NCBI GenBank assembly: GCA_036986135.1
Contig: BTQZ01000003.1
Span: forward strand, 62,001 to 126,000
Length of the DNA stretch: 64,000 nt
Reading direction: 5' to 3'
DNA from: JADFRG01 sp036986135
Lineage (GTDB): Bacteria > Chloroflexota > Anaerolineae > Anaerolineales > E44-bin32
This document shows, in pieces, positions 26,362-36,204 of this stretch (positions within the stretch are counted from its first letter, which is position 1; the number at the start of each line of letters is the position of its first letter). The position numbers and the translations under genes are program-made. Under the pieces are notes generated by a model. That model was not told the origin of the DNA and did no database searches. It saw nothing but the letters and a program-made list of their open reading frames with translations.

Positions 26362-26697
26362 TCAAACAGAATACCTGACTCCGGCGCAGGAACCACGTAC
26401 CGAGGAGTGAAGGATGACCGACCGGAGATAGGATGTGAAAGCAATCCGCGAGCCGTACCTAAGCTTTGTGCTCAATCAGAAGAACGCGGGCGGAGCACCT
26501 CGCACCCTCGGATTCTTTGTGGAAGGGAGCGAGGCCTTATATCCCCCGCTCAACTGCGCCAACTTCTACGAAGATAAAATCGATACTTGCGTTTCAAGAC
26601 TACCGCGCATGTCCTTCACTGCCAAATCGCGCATCCCGCGGGGTCGGCCGAGCGATTGGCTATGCAGAAACGATTCGCCAGGTCGCCTTGGCCTCCC
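26362..26697. other. Region without a recognised gene
   Basis: A frame is open from 26435 to 26752, and a second, shifted one covers 26466-26738. Neither shows a domain that I recognise or a ribosome-binding site, and both run into the 3' end of the hydrolase on the other strand. It may hold a decayed gene, or nothing. Confidence 0.3.
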
Positions 26698-27483
26698 TCA
26701 AGTTTGGCGTTCAAGAAAAGCATTCAGCACTTTATTGAACTGCTCCGGCTGATCTACAGGCGTAGCATGCCGACTATCCTCAATGATCACTAGCTCAGCA
26801 TTCTTAATTCCATTTGCCAGGACTGCCTTATCTTCAGTTGGAGCGTAATCATGCTCTGCCGCAATCACTAACGTAGGACACTCTATCCTGTGAAGCTGTT
26901 CGGTCACAGTCCAGCCGACAATCGCCCGCATCGCATCACGATACGCTCTTGGATCATTCTCTGCCCACCGATCTGCAAACATCTTTCGAAATTCCTGTTG
27001 CTCCGGTTTGGGGAATAGGCGGCCGCCCAGCACCTCTCCCATCTTTCGCATACCCAGCAATCGGACGATAAGGAGGCGCTGCATTACTGCCAGCCGTTCC
27101 TTCATCGTCCGTACAATCATCTCTGAACCACTGTTGACGACCACAAGGCTCCTAACGAGCTCCCGCTCATCCGCTGCCAGCTGAAGTGCGATCATGCCCC
27201 CCATCGAGATCCCTACAACATGCGCAGGCGCGATATCCAGCGCCCTGATCATCTCTGCCGTGTCTCTGGCAAAGAGGGGGATGCTATATGGACCCGGAGG
27301 CTTATCTGAGTGCCCGTGACCGCGAACGTCGAAAACTACAACTTGATAGCGCCTGGAGAAATCATCGATCTGAAATTCCCAATCGCGAACGCTAGACCCC
27401 AAGCCGTGGACAAAAACGATAGGCTCTCCCTGACCGATGATTTCATAATAGAGATCAATCTCATTGCACCGAAGCTTTGCCAT
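26698..27483 (-). CDS. Alpha/beta hydrolase
   Basis: A 261-residue alpha/beta-hydrolase fold enzyme. It shows the oxyanion-hole VFVHGLGSS, RGHGHSDKP, the nucleophile elbow GISMGG (Ser near 94), an acid at AAEHDYAP, and the catalytic His in EDSRHATPVDQPEQF. Esterase, dienelactone-type or epoxide-hydrolase relatives cannot be told apart. It is a single gene; the upstream region on its strand is the non-coding stretch described next. Confidence 0.9.
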   Translation of the reverse strand: MAKLRCNEIDLYYEIIGQGEPIVFVHGLGSSVRDWEFQIDDFSRRYQVVVFDVRGHGHSDKPPGPYSIPLFARDTAEMIRALDIAPAHVVGISMGGMIALQLAADERELVRSLVVVNSGSEMIVRTMKERLAVMQRLLIVRLLGMRKMGEVLGGRLFPKPEQQEFRKMFADRWAENDPRAYRDAMRAIVGWTVTEQLHRIECPTLVIAAEHDYAPTEDKAVLANGIKNAELVIIEDSRHATPVDQPEQFNKVLNAFLERQT

Positions 27484-27630
27484 GCTTGCTACCTCTACTC
27501 CAGACTACTCATACGATGATTTTAACCTGAGGTCGGTTCAGTTATCGCCTCAGAAGCTCCCTTGAGGACCAACTTAACAGGCTTCGGAAACGGCGGATAT
27601 AGGAGTGTGGGGAGGTCAAAGTTCAGCGGC

Positions 27631-27757
27631 CGATGATTGACTGATGGGTCCGACACACGGAGGGCATTAGTGCTTTGCGGCCGAAGGCCGCACGAATATC
27701 CTGATTGTCGATCGTGTGCTCCGTCCTTCGATGCAGCGATCGGAGAATCAGTCATCG
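27631..27757. ncRNA. Candidate structured RNA or MITE-like element
   Basis: Four nested or side-by-side helices can be drawn. Outer arms: CGAT+GACTGAT (27631-27645, four bases bulged) with ATCAGTC+ATCG (27747-27757). Middle: ACGGAG (27657-27662) with CTCCGT (27719-27724). Inner hairpin: TGCGGCC (27676-27682) and GGCCGCA (27686-27692) with loop GAA. Last: CTTCGAT (27726-27732) with ATCGGAG (27739-27745). It matches no RNA family known to me. The near-terminal inverted repeats would also suit a small non-autonomous element. The strand is not determined. Confidence 0.4.
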
Positions 27758-27834
27758 AAAGCTAGCATCAAACCACCTTTCAGACACCTTTCAATTCAGT
27801 CGCTATTGAGACGATTTGTGCAATAATCCGGCTG

Positions 27835-27904
27835 CACCTTAACAGCGGGCAACCTCCGCTTAGGTGTTTCCACTCTCGCCTTGGTCGCCATGAATGTGGC
27901 GACC
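27835..27904 (+). promoter_or_regulatory. Two hairpins in the leader of the response regulator
   Basis: Hairpin A: CACCT (27835-27839) with AGGTG (27862-27866), enclosing AGCGG (27844-27848) with CCGCT (27856-27860). Hairpin B: GGTCGCCA (27883-27890) with TGGCGACC (27897-27904). They lie 65-134 bases before the GTG of the response regulator. They could be a leader, or part of an upstream RNA. Confidence 0.4.
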
Positions 27905-27968
27905 TTGTGCGTTTAATGGGACCAGGGTTCATTGCAGGGGTCGGAATCGATGGTGTAAACTTCCCTAC

Positions 27969-28376
27969 GTGGCTGCGAGCAACGGAAACGCCCCTGTAAA
28001 CGGCAAGCTAGTCGTCTGTATCGAAGACGAACAGGAGATGATCGACCTCGTTCAACTCATACTGGGCCGTCGAGGCTTTCAGGTGGAGGGGGCAAACGGG
28101 GGACTCGAAGGCCTAGAGAAGGTTCAGCAGAAGAAGCCGGATCTGGTCCTGCTGGATTTGATGATGCCGGACATGGACGGTTGGGAAGTGTACCAGCGCA
28201 TGAAGTCGGACGAATCTCTTCGCGAGATCCCAGTGATTGTAATTACGGCCAAAGCGCAGTCTATCGACAAGGTATTGGGACTGCATATCGCAAAGGTCGA
28301 TGACTACATCACGAAGCCGTTTGGGCCGCAAGAGCTGCTCGAAAGCGTGGAGAAGATCCTGGGGCAGGTCGACTAG
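27969..28376 (+). CDS. Single-domain response regulator (receiver only)
   Basis: A 135-residue receiver domain: acidic pair in CIEDEQ, phosphorylation site in LLDLMMPDMDG, Thr in VITAKA and Lys in TKPFGP. There is no output domain, so it works by protein contact. The start is inferred as GTG 27969, because a TTGCAG (27932-27937) and TAAACT (27956-27961) pair ends seven bases before it; the frame is open from 27894. No kinase gene is adjacent. A terminator follows. Confidence 0.87.
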   Translation: MAASNGNAPVNGKLVVCIEDEQEMIDLVQLILGRRGFQVEGANGGLEGLEKVQQKKPDLVLLDLMMPDMDGWEVYQRMKSDESLREIPVIVITAKAQSIDKVLGLHIAKVDDYITKPFGPQELLESVEKILGQVD

Positions 28377-28398
28377 CGCGGTTATCTTGGTAACCAGG

Positions 28399-28424
28399 CG
28401 GGGCTGCTTGTGCGGCCCCGTTTT
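28399..28424 (+). terminator. Intrinsic terminator after the response regulator
   Basis: GC-rich stem with arms from CGGGGC (28399-28404) to GCCCCG (28415-28420), extendable inward to a TTGT loop with one T-G pair, then TTTT at 28421-28424. Confidence 0.75.
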
Positions 28425-28452
28425 CGCGTGAGTGGGGACCCTCCGGAAACGC

Positions 28453-28458
28453 TATAAT
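28453..28458 (+). promoter_or_regulatory. -10 box of the LysM/M23 gene (leaderless)
   Basis: Perfect TATAAT ending six bases before the ATG at 28465. Transcription would start at or next to the A of the start codon. The -35 is weak. Confidence 0.6.
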
Positions 28459-28464
28459 CGCGGG

Positions 28465-29814
28465 ATGCGTATCAGCGCCTTCCTCATAGCGCTCGGCTTA
28501 TTGGCCGGTTCGGCAATGGCCCCTGCCACGCAGGACGGGCCGGTGTATGTTGTTGAAGCTGGCGACTCCTTATTCTCAATTGCCCAGATCTTCGGAACAA
28601 CGGTCGAGGAGCTGGCGGAGGCCAATCAAATTGAAGACCCCTCGGCGATCTTCCTTGGTCAGCCGCTGCTTATCCCGGGCTACGAAGGCCTGGGCGGAAC
28701 CCTGCAATTCAACCCCGTCCGTTATGGAGAGACGCTGAGCAGCCTGGCGCGTCGATATGGTCAGCCAATGGATCAGCTGGGCCAGCTGAACCGAGTGCTC
28801 AACCCCTACCGGCTCTACTCGGGGCAACCGTTCGTTTACCCGGAACGCATCGGCGGAATGCCGACTTCCCAGCGTATTTCAGCACTTCATGGCCAGAGCA
28901 TGCTCGAGCTCTCCTCTGAGCTAGGCATGGATTCCTGGGTGCTGGCGCATGGCAACGGAATCGAGGGCCGCCGGTGGCTCGTGCCGGGTGAGCTTATCTA
29001 TGCGCCCGGGGATCAAGGTGCAACCAATGCCCTGCCGCCGGAATTCGGAACCGTTACTTTGACGCCAGAAAGCGCGACACAGGGAAGAACCCTCAGCGTC
29101 CAATTGGAGAGTCCGAACGAAATCGCTGGCCGCCTCGGGGACCGTCAACTGAAGGTCATAGTAACTGGGGAGGGATCGGCACTTGCATTGCAGGGGGTGC
29201 ATGCTCTTGAAGAACCGGGGTTGATTGATCTGGAACTGGTCGCCAACGATGGCACGCGATATAGCCAGCCATTGCTCATTCGAGACGGGGGATACGGACA
29301 GGAATACTTGCAGGTGCCGCCTGAGACGCTCGATCCAGCGAACACCGAGCCGGAAAACCAATTGGTCGCCGGTATCGTGAGCCAGGTGACGCCGGATAAG
29401 CTCTGGGAGGGAAGGTTCGCTTATCCCTCCGCGTATTTTGAGACTTTTCCCTCCTTCTTCGGCACTCGTCGCAGCTATAACGGAAGCGAGTTTATTTACT
29501 ATCACACTGGGTTGGATCTCTTCGGCAGCAGCAGCACTCCCGTGTTGGCTGCCGCGCGCGGAAGGGTGGCCTTTTCAGAATTTCAGACTGTCCGGGGGAA
29601 TGTGACCTACATCGATCACGGTTGGGGAGTGTACACCGGGTATCTCCACCAATCGGAGAGTTTGGTGAAGCCCGGTGACATGGTGGAAGCGGGACAGACG
29701 ATCGGGTATGTGGGAGGTACGGGTCGCGTTACCGGCCCGCATTTACACTGGGAAGTCTGGGTGGGAGGTGTTCCAGTGGATCCAGTCGAGTGGACCCTGT
29801 CGGAGTTCCCTTAG
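28465..29814 (+). CDS. Secreted LysM and M23 peptidase
   Basis: A 449-residue secreted protein. A signal peptide (ISAFLIALGLLAGSAMA) is followed by two clear LysM repeats (YVVEAGDSLFSIAQIFG and VRYGETLSSLARRYG), a possible third, a beta-rich linker, and a C-terminal LytM/M23 domain. The zinc motifs are present: HTGLD (HxxxD), LHQSE and the final HLHWE. It probably cleaves or binds peptidoglycan cross-links. The ATG at 28465 was chosen because the TATAAT is only six bases away. Its stop overlaps the stop of the convergent DUF2007 gene. Confidence 0.9.
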   Translation: MRISAFLIALGLLAGSAMAPATQDGPVYVVEAGDSLFSIAQIFGTTVEELAEANQIEDPSAIFLGQPLLIPGYEGLGGTLQFNPVRYGETLSSLARRYGQPMDQLGQLNRVLNPYRLYSGQPFVYPERIGGMPTSQRISALHGQSMLELSSELGMDSWVLAHGNGIEGRRWLVPGELIYAPGDQGATNALPPEFGTVTLTPESATQGRTLSVQLESPNEIAGRLGDRQLKVIVTGEGSALALQGVHALEEPGLIDLELVANDGTRYSQPLLIRDGGYGQEYLQVPPETLDPANTEPENQLVAGIVSQVTPDKLWEGRFAYPSAYFETFPSFFGTRRSYNGSEFIYYHTGLDLFGSSSTPVLAAARGRVAFSEFQTVRGNVTYIDHGWGVYTGYLHQSESLVKPGDMVEAGQTIGYVGGTGRVTGPHLHWEVWVGGVPVDPVEWTLSEFP

Positions 29815-30065
29815 CTATCAGGATCTGCTTCGGCACCTTCTTCCAGCAGCTCGGTTGCCTGCTCCGCTTGCTCGGCCCGAACCATAATCTCAACCTCAGC
29901 CATAGGTCCGATCCCCAGTCCGATAGCAGTACCTGCTGATTCCTGAGATAGCCAAACTTCGACTCCATTGGCATTAAGCAGACCCTTGATGATTTCGGCT
30001 TCGATTTGACCGTCGGCCATTCCAACGGAAACCAGTTCGTGTGGCTGCTCTTCTGAGGTTGTCAT
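29811..30065 (-). CDS. DUF2007-type small signal-transducing-like protein
   Basis: An 84-residue protein with the DUF2007 pattern: ELVSVGMADGQIEAEIIKGLLNA, then a GIGPMAEVEIMVRAEQAEQATELL stretch, forming a ferredoxin-like alpha/beta fold. The family is often called putative signal transducing, without a known mechanism. The start at 30065 lies nine bases after a TATACT (-10) on this strand. That box is shared with the divergent gene at 30117. Confidence 0.8.
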   Translation of the reverse strand: MTTSEEQPHELVSVGMADGQIEAEIIKGLLNANGVEVWLSQESAGTAIGLGIGPMAEVEIMVRAEQAEQATELLEEGAEADPDS

Positions 30066-30074
30066 AGGCCCTAT

Positions 30075-30082
30075 AGTATAAT
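30075..30082. promoter_or_regulatory. Overlapping divergent -10 boxes
   Basis: On the plus strand TATAAT is at 30077-30082. On the minus strand TATACT is the complement of 30075-30080. The two boxes overlap by four bases, so polymerase could use only one direction at a time for the DUF2007 gene and the 30117 gene. Confidence 0.55.
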
Positions 30083-30116
30083 GGCCCGGCTCCACCCCAT
30101 AACACTAAATCCCCGA

Positions 30117-31715
30117 ATGCATCACGCATCCGCGTCCGCCCCAGAACTCTACTGGGCTGAATTCGATGTCAGGCAACAAGACCTTGAATTCATTGATAAC
30201 CTGCTTCTTGAGCGTGAAGTACCGCTCACGATAGAGGAAATGTCTCAGGCATTGGTGGTGCATCGACTGGAATTGATTCGAATCGAGCAAGAGAGTCAGT
30301 CAAATAGTGAGCTCAAAGCCTATATGCCCGGCGGCGAGTATGAGGTCGGCGAAAGCCTCATATTCCACTTGCTCGATAATCGGGTAGGCACCGTCTCGAG
30401 TATCCGAGAGGCGAACAACCCCGACCTTCCTCCATTCGAGGTGATCCAAGTTGGCTTCGAGGATCGCGGCGAACCCAAAGAGTTCGCTGCTCGCCTTCAG
30501 GAGCATGCTCTCAACGCGGTTGCGACCGAAACTGACGAAATCGACTCGGCTGCCTCGCCCGAATTCATTCTGGAACGGTACGGACCGCTTATCGCGGAAA
30601 AGATCGAGGCGCGTCTGCTAGAAAGCCCGGATACGGTGCGCATTGCGGGGCGCTGGTTTCATAGCGGTCTTCTGGCCGACATTAACGAGGGGCACCTCAA
30701 TCTGGCGGAGGCGGTGCTGGATGTCGCGGAAGGGGGGCCGTTGCCGACGCGGTCCCTTGCGGATCACATGGAACTGCCGGCGGGTCTAGATCCCCTGTTC
30801 ACGGAATTCTCCGTCAATTTCGCGCTTCAGGAAGATGAGCGATTTGATGAGGTCGGACCGGCAGGAAAAGTGCTGTGGTACCTGAAGCGGCTAGAACCGA
30901 ATGACGTGCTCCGAGTACCCAAGAGGCTCGCATATACACCCAGGGCTTATGATCGAGAAAGGCTGACCGATGAATTGCTGGCTCTCGAGCAGAGCCTGGA
31001 TGACGAATTGAGTGAGGTGAAGGCTCCGGATTCGGCAGCCACGGAGGGCATCACCCTGCCGATCCTTTTCCCGCATCTCAAGGCCGGCACACTGCCCTTA
31101 TCGGCCCGTCTGCTGCCGCTTTTCCCAACCGCATATGAAGCGCCGCGGATCCGCTTCATCCTGATTGACGAACGCACCCGCGATCAGTTCCCTGGATGGG
31201 TCGTTCGAGAGGAGCGCTACGTATACGGCCTGGGCGATTGGTACAGCAATAATGACGTGCCGGCCGGCGGTCTGATCAAAATCACGCCCTCGGAGACCGA
31301 AGGGGAAGTACTGCTCCAGGCCTTGGAACCGCGTCAGCGAAACGACTGGATACGAACGGTGACGATCGACGATGGCGGGAATATCGGCTTCACCGTGCTA
31401 AAACACCCGGTTGGAACGGCCTATGACGAGCGCATGATCGTGGGCCAGATTGACGAACGGGCTCTGGATGAGGCGTGGGAGAACGGGGATCAGCGCAGAA
31501 TGCCGCCTGAACGGCTGACCGCCCAGGTGTTTCGTGAGCTGGCCAAACTCAATCCGCAGGCCTCGGTGCATGCGAAGTCTCTCTACTCGGCGGTGAACGT
31601 CATCCGGCGACTGCCCCCCGGGCCGATTTTTGCCGAGCTGGTCACACAGCCATTCTACGAGCACGTGGGCGATCTCTATTGGAAGCTGAACGAGAGCGAG
31701 TGGAAAAAGGCATGA
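30117..31715 (+). CDS. Unrecognised 532-residue cytoplasmic protein
   Basis: I do not recognise this protein. It has no signal peptide or transmembrane helix and is rich in Glu, Leu and Pro. Visible parts are an N-terminal helical, winged-helix-like segment (VPLTIEEMSQALVVHRLELI), a beta-rich KOW/SH3-like stretch (GGEYEVGESLIFHLLDNRVG), and a middle beta domain with RERYVYG-like aromatic strands. A C-terminal helical part reads PGPIFAELVTQPFYEHVGDL. The ATG at 30081 lies inside the -10 box, so the ATG at 30117 is preferred. It is coupled by ATGA to the next gene. Confidence 0.75.
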   Translation: MHHASASAPELYWAEFDVRQQDLEFIDNLLLEREVPLTIEEMSQALVVHRLELIRIEQESQSNSELKAYMPGGEYEVGESLIFHLLDNRVGTVSSIREANNPDLPPFEVIQVGFEDRGEPKEFAARLQEHALNAVATETDEIDSAASPEFILERYGPLIAEKIEARLLESPDTVRIAGRWFHSGLLADINEGHLNLAEAVLDVAEGGPLPTRSLADHMELPAGLDPLFTEFSVNFALQEDERFDEVGPAGKVLWYLKRLEPNDVLRVPKRLAYTPRAYDRERLTDELLALEQSLDDELSEVKAPDSAATEGITLPILFPHLKAGTLPLSARLLPLFPTAYEAPRIRFILIDERTRDQFPGWVVREERYVYGLGDWYSNNDVPAGGLIKITPSETEGEVLLQALEPRQRNDWIRTVTIDDGGNIGFTVLKHPVGTAYDERMIVGQIDERALDEAWENGDQRRMPPERLTAQVFRELAKLNPQASVHAKSLYSAVNVIRRLPPGPIFAELVTQPFYEHVGDLYWKLNESEWKKA

Positions 31716-32143
31716 GCACCGCCGTTCCGCCATCCTTGGTGCGGCCTACTCTGGAGACAGCCTTCCATATCGACTACGGATGGTGGGATCGTTCGGACCG
31801 CAATCTCGATGTGTACTTGAGAAGCCACCTGTGCCGGGAGCATCAGGAGATGTACACGGACATCGATCGCAAGATGAAGGTCGACCATGTCGATCTCCAG
31901 ACCGCGGAAGTCTCCGTTGTAAGTCGAATCGAGCACCTCCTGACCTCGCATTGTGCCCAGCAGGACGACTACCTCACCCCCCAAACCAGCCTGGTAAACG
32001 GCGTTTTCCGCGTGTTCCTTGCCAATGGAAATACTCCTCTGATGCCCGAAGAGCTTGCTCATAAGATCGGCCGTCCAGCGCGGATGATCCTGCGCACTCT
32101 GTCGGGGCCGCGCGTCTACAAGGGCATTCGCCCAGCCCACTAG
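31712..32143 (+). CDS. Unrecognised 143-residue protein, partner of the gene at 30117
   Basis: No family is recognised. The sequence is acidic/aromatic at the N-terminus (FHIDYGWWDRSDRNLDVYL), contains two isolated Cys (CREH and CAQQ), and ends in a predicted helix-turn-helix (LMPEELAHKIGRPARMILRTL). It overlaps the upstream gene by the four bases ATGA, so the two are made together. A nucleic-acid-binding or regulatory role is possible but not shown. tRNA-Arg follows 45 bases later. Confidence 0.75.
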   Translation: MSTAVPPSLVRPTLETAFHIDYGWWDRSDRNLDVYLRSHLCREHQEMYTDIDRKMKVDHVDLQTAEVSVVSRIEHLLTSHCAQQDDYLTPQTSLVNGVFRVFLANGNTPLMPEELAHKIGRPARMILRTLSGPRVYKGIRPAH

Positions 32144-32188
32144 GTCCTCAGCCTGCCAAAAGGTATAAGATTAAGGGATTGGGGGACT

Positions 32189-32261
32189 GCCCCCGTAGCT
32201 CAACGGATAGAGCACCGGCCTTCTAAGCCGTAGGTTGCACGTTCGAGTCGTGCCGGGGGCG
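32189..32261 (+). tRNA. tRNA-Arg (anticodon TCT)
   Basis: Acceptor GCCCCCG pairs with CGGGGGC (32254-32260), discriminator G. Anticodon loop CTTCTAA gives TCT. T arm GCACG/CGTGC with loop TTCGAGT. CCA is encoded at 32262-32264, unlike the other tRNAs here. TATAAG at 32164-32169 is a probable -10. Confidence 0.95.
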
Positions 32262-32267
32262 CCACAT

Positions 32268-32309
32268 GCAAGGGGCCGTCCATGCTGGAAGCCTGGACAG
32301 CCCCTTTGC
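32268..32309. terminator. GC-rich hairpin between tRNA-Arg and a convergent small gene
   Basis: Arms AAGGGGC (32270-32276) and GCCCCTT (32300-32306), with an inner TCCA/TGGA (32279-32282 and 32294-32297). There is no long T run on either strand, so it may act as a weak two-way terminator. Confidence 0.45.
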
Positions 32310-32333
32310 CGTATACCATTCCTTTGTGAAGAC

Positions 32334-32522
32334 CTACAATTGTGGCGGCAGATCCTCGAGTACCGATTCTTCGACCGCCGAGAAAGCGCGCGCGATCGCC
32401 TTGTCGATCCAATCTCGGTTGCTTTGCTGCTCCTGCTCCTTGAGACAACTGCCAAGATAGGCAGCGGTCAAGAGTGATCCGAGTAAGGCTCCTATCATCA
32501 TTCCGACGAGGACAACACTCAT
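32334..32522 (-). CDS. Small single-pass membrane protein
   Basis: A 62-residue protein with an N-terminal hydrophobic helix (VVLVGMMIGALLGSLLTAAY) and a charged C-terminal half. The start at 32522 has a very good ribosome-binding site (GGAGGG, six bases before the ATG). No family is recognised. It could be a membrane anchor or regulator. Confidence 0.65.
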   Translation of the reverse strand: MSVVLVGMMIGALLGSLLTAAYLGSCLKEQEQQSNRDWIDKAIARAFSAVEESVLEDLPPQL

Positions 32523-32599
32523 CTTTATCCCTCCACTCTATGCCCCGATCCGCCCCAATTGGATCCGGTTCTAATTTCGTTCTTGCTTCGAGTGTTCAG

Positions 32600-32800
32600 C
32601 TAGGCAGGGATGCGGGAGGCCCGGCGGTAGCACTCGTCACGGGCTTCCTCCTCGTTCACGCAGGCCGCGAGCCATACCCATGCCAGGCGATTGTCGGGTT
32701 CCTCCCGCACAACCCAGCTTAATGTGGCCCGTCCCTGACCGAGGTCTCCCTGTTGAATTGCCTCTACGGCGGATGAGATCGCTTCTTCGATGGGTTTCAT
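32600..32800 (-). CDS. Small single-TPR-like protein
   Basis: A 66-residue helical protein. EEAISSAVEAIQQGDLGQGRATLSW and EEPDNRLAWVWLAACV match the N-terminal TPR-like segment of the large TPR protein at 8993-11041 (both have ARxxL then a WVW-type helix). It is probably a stand-alone protein-interaction unit. Its start lies four bases after a strong hairpin (32805-32838). Confidence 0.65.
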   Translation of the reverse strand: MKPIEEAISSAVEAIQQGDLGQGRATLSWVVREEPDNRLAWVWLAACVNEEEARDECYRRASRIPA

Positions 32801-32804
32801 GGCC

Positions 32805-32838
32805 TGTCAGGGCGCACTCCGAAGGTGCCTCCCTGACA
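32805..32838 (-). promoter_or_regulatory. Hairpin just upstream of the small TPR gene
   Basis: Perfect 8-bp arms TGTCAGGG (32805-32812) and CCCTGACA (32831-32838). Inside are GCAC (32814-32817) and GTGC (32825-32828) around a 7-base loop. On the minus strand it ends four bases before the ATG, so it would cover the ribosome-binding region. It could also help to end uvrB transcription, but no T run follows. Confidence 0.55.
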
Positions 32839-32881
32839 ATCATCCTAGCAGTTCGCATCGGCTCCCTCACTAACGATCCCC

Positions 32882-34921
<2,040 letters not shown>

Positions 34922-35035
34922 CTCGAGCGGCTACTCCTTTAGAGCCCTGCTTTTCTGTACCCCTTGTATTGCGCATAGACATAGCTATTCAGGCCTCCAT
35001 AAGGGGGACATGGGGCCCTCGATGTTCCAGATCAA

Positions 35036-36106
35036 TCATCCCTGTTCAACATAGATTGGGTTGCTGTAAATCCAGGGTATTGCAGCACCTCCAGTGCGGT
35101 GGAGTGCAGCTTCCACGCGATAAGCTCCGGGTTCGCGGATAGAATGCACACCGTGTTGGCCGGCAGGCCATTCCCGAACCACTCGACCTTCACGGATGAT
35201 TCGAATCTGTGCGATTCGCGGAGTACTCACCTGTAACGTAGCGCCAAGACGGTACCGGAGGCGGTCGCCCATGATCGCCTTGCCATGTTCGGCGTGTGCG
35301 CTGAACATGAATCCTCGCGCACTGGCCGGGAGATCATACCCCACGAAGCAGCGCCCACGCCCGACAGCTCCCAGGAGGCGCATCCGATCTTCAGACGCCT
35401 CACCGGACAAGGGGTCATCGAGAAGCACGTGTGTGTTGACCGCCTTGAACAGCCACTCATACGGAAATATGGTTCGGCGGAGCGGGCCCACTTGTACGGG
35501 CAGTGCATGAGCGTCGGCGTTTCCAATCGCCACGATGCGCTTCCCGGCGCCCAGTAAACGATCCCAGCGTTCCAGCAAGGTCTTTTCAGGGCCACGATGT
35601 ATTCGCGAGGGAAACAGTCCGTAGAAGGCGGCATGGGCCCGAGAACGAAGCAAGCATTTGAAGGAGGTCATGAAGTTCCATAATTCGATTCCCGTGTAGC
35701 CCTCCACTTCCCATTCGTCCCACGAAAGCCCCGGTTGATCAAATCCGGGGACCCCACAATCGTATGGGTGGGCCAGGAAGGATAAACCTTCACGCTTTCT
35801 GACCTCGTGGAGCAAGGTCTGAGGCCGATGCGCATATTGAGAGAGATCTTCCTCCGTACCATAAATCAGCAGGTGAGACCTTTCGGGAACGCGCTCAACG
35901 TCGTGAACTTCCTCGCCAATGATCCGCAGAACGCGCTGGAATCCACGATAGAAGTAGCCTTCGAATTCAGTGGGCAGTGTGTTGTGGTCCGTGACTACGA
36001 TAAAGTCCAGACCGGCCCGAATCGCAGCATTCGCGACTTCGTCGTGCGTGCCATGCCCGTCGGAGGTCGTCGTGTGCATATGCAGATTGCCGACGTACTC
36101 ACGCAT
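35036..36106 (-). CDS. PHP-domain metal-dependent phosphoesterase
   Basis: A 356-residue PHP protein. Metal-binding motifs are NLHMHTTTSDG, VVTDHNT, LSFLAHPYD and IGNADAHALP. The last 80 residues form a beta-rich extra domain. PHP proteins cut phosphate esters in nucleotides, sugars or nucleic acids; the substrate is unknown. It is divergent from polX (also PHP-containing), with about 98 bases between the two starts. One of three PHP genes in this window. Confidence 0.85.
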   Translation of the reverse strand: MREYVGNLHMHTTTSDGHGTHDEVANAAIRAGLDFIVVTDHNTLPTEFEGYFYRGFQRVLRIIGEEVHDVERVPERSHLLIYGTEEDLSQYAHRPQTLLHEVRKREGLSFLAHPYDCGVPGFDQPGLSWDEWEVEGYTGIELWNFMTSFKCLLRSRAHAAFYGLFPSRIHRGPEKTLLERWDRLLGAGKRIVAIGNADAHALPVQVGPLRRTIFPYEWLFKAVNTHVLLDDPLSGEASEDRMRLLGAVGRGRCFVGYDLPASARGFMFSAHAEHGKAIMGDRLRYRLGATLQVSTPRIAQIRIIREGRVVREWPAGQHGVHSIREPGAYRVEAALHRTGGAAIPWIYSNPIYVEQG

Positions 36107-36204
36107 TCAGCACTCCGAGTCATTGAACAAAACCAGATTGAGGGCCCGAAGCATATCACGGCCAGGCATCGCTTAGAATCGGACCCCCGAATCGAGGTGT
36201 GGGC

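Larger units (their letters stand above)
27484..27968. other. Long non-coding stretch with many hairpins
   Basis: No supported coding region in 485 bases between the hydrolase (divergent) and the response regulator. Two structured parts, 27631-27757 and 27835-27904, are listed separately. TTAACA, then 18 bases, then TATAGG around 27574-27603 could be a weak plus-strand promoter. Confidence 0.5.

Noticed and set aside
27522..27755. A 77-codon minus-strand frame across the structured element
   Set aside because: Composition is not protein-like, there is no ribosome-binding site, and the inverted repeats explain the sequence better.
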